Assembly: GCA_963704535.1 (NCBI GenBank)
Contig: OY969916.1
Coordinates: 3,844,001-3,908,000, forward strand
DNA length: 64,000 bases
Direction: 5' to 3'
Origin: G963704535 sp963704535
GTDB taxonomy: Bacteria > Chloroflexota > Chloroflexia > Chloroflexales > Roseiflexaceae
Of the stretch, positions 63,551-64,000 are shown in pieces. Under the pieces are notes generated by a model. That model was not told the DNA's origin. It did no database searches and saw nothing but the letters and a program-made list of their open reading frames with translations. Position numbers and translations under genes: made by a program. Position 1 is the first letter of the stretch, and each line of letters starts with the position of its first letter.

Positions 63551-64000
63551 GCAATCTTGGTCGCACAACCAGCGGTTCGCTCGACGAGCCGGCGCACGCC
63601 AGAAGCCGCGCCGGCATCCGGCAATTCGCCGCCGAGCCATTCATTGCGCTGGGGCTGCTGGTCGCCGGGATGTGGAACCTGGGCGGGCGGGCGGTCTGGT
63701 GGGATGAGGGCTGGACGCTGTCGGTGGCCCGCAACTGGGTCGATCGTGGGCACTACGGGCGGCTGCTCGATGGGCAGCTTGCACCGCCGGGTCTCCAGGC
63801 GGCCTTCCCGGTCACGGCGCCGATCGCGCTGTTCATGCGCCTACTGGGCGCCGGCATCTGGCAGGGGCGGGTGTTCGGCGTGCTGTGTATGCTGGCGGCG
63901 TTTGTGTTGATCTACTACCTGGCGCTGCGGCTCTACAGCCGGTCGGTGGCGCTGTGTACCATCGCGGTCCTGCTGCTCACGCCCATGCACCCGCTTATGC
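63547..64000 (+). CDS. GT39/PMT-like membrane glycosyltransferase, partial
   Basis: Starts with GTG at 63547, whose last bases overlap the preceding stop (GTGA), and runs off the window after 151 codons. An N-terminal cytoplasmic part of ~30 residues is followed by a TM helix (FIALGLLVAGMWNLGG) and the catalytic loop VWWDEGWTLSVARNWVDRGH, with the Asp-Glu pair of PMT_2/GT39-type dolichyl/polyprenyl-phosphate sugar transferases, then two more TM helices. It continues the GT-C cluster. Substrate unknown. Confidence 0.8.
   Translation, partial: MSNLGRTTSGSLDEPAHARSRAGIRQFAAEPFIALGLLVAGMWNLGGRAVWWDEGWTLSVARNWVDRGHYGRLLDGQLAPPGLQAAFPVTAPIALFMRLLGAGIWQGRVFGVLCMLAAFVLIYYLALRLYSRSVALCTIAVLLLTPMHPLM

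Overview
The window looks like a chromosomal segment of a filamentous Chloroflexota bacterium (Chloroflexales/Roseiflexus-Kouleothrix-like). This is an inference from a multi-GAF sensor kinase over 3,300 residues long, a DUF11-repeat surface protein ending in a tyrosine/leucine-rich tail, a lipoprotein with a Pro-Thr-Ala repeat linker, a fabF-rnc pair, and many small palindromic repeats in a GC-rich background. No rRNA, tRNA or CRISPR array was recognised.

Region 1 (about 1-17,700) is accessory and mobile DNA. A NACHT NTPase gene (minus strand) is split by an IS5-type element with a TA target duplication, and the two halves rejoin in frame. Next come a 157-bp MITE-like element, a tyrosine recombinase whose promoter overlaps a palindrome, an IS701-type element, and AT-rich DNA with small secreted or membrane proteins. 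One of these is split by an IS4/IS701-type element with a 10-bp target duplication. A decayed undecaprenyl-diphosphate synthase fragment follows. Then comes a compact module that looks plasmid- or ICE-derived: four small proteins, a TraG/VirD4-like ATPase, a replication-relaxation family protein, a large nested dyad that could be an oriT, and a 54-aa Lys/Glu-rich protein. A second IS5-family element with an orfA/orfB frameshift closes the region.

Region 2 (17,700-23,600) holds an SPFH/flotillin-like membrane protein and, 2.3 kb away in inverted orientation, a silent copy of its last ~275 codons plus terminator. A VOC/glyoxalase gene lies between the two copies. A Ser/Thr kinase-TPR protein follows. 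The inverted copies could recombine and swap the C-terminus of the SPFH protein.

Region 3 (23,600-32,200) is housekeeping on the plus strand: fabF, rnc, an RmlD-like reductase, a HEAT-repeat protein, and a dipeptide/oligopeptide ABC importer (binding lipoprotein and two permeases, no ATPases here).

Region 4 (46,100-32,200, minus strand) is a signalling operon: a hexapeptide-repeat protein, a receiver plus degenerate GGDEF protein, a 17-GAF hybrid-free histidine kinase, a CheY-like receiver, and an alpha/beta-hydrolase that lacks its nucleophile serine. A V4R-domain protein follows it divergently from region 5.

Region 5 (47,000-64,000, plus strand) is an envelope glycan/glycoprotein locus: GT-C membrane glycosyltransferases (one PIG-V-like, three GT87-like, one GT39-like at the edge), two GT4 enzymes, a polyprenyl-phosphate GT2, a methyltransferase, a flippase-like membrane protein and the DUF11 adhesin.

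Two cross-cutting observations. A ~120-bp palindromic element recurs about eight times between genes from 25 kb on and has become the C-terminus of some proteins. Eight otherwise well-conserved genes carry about twelve single-base frameshifts, which suggests indel errors in the assembly or widespread decay. Coordinates of those genes are given as composites.
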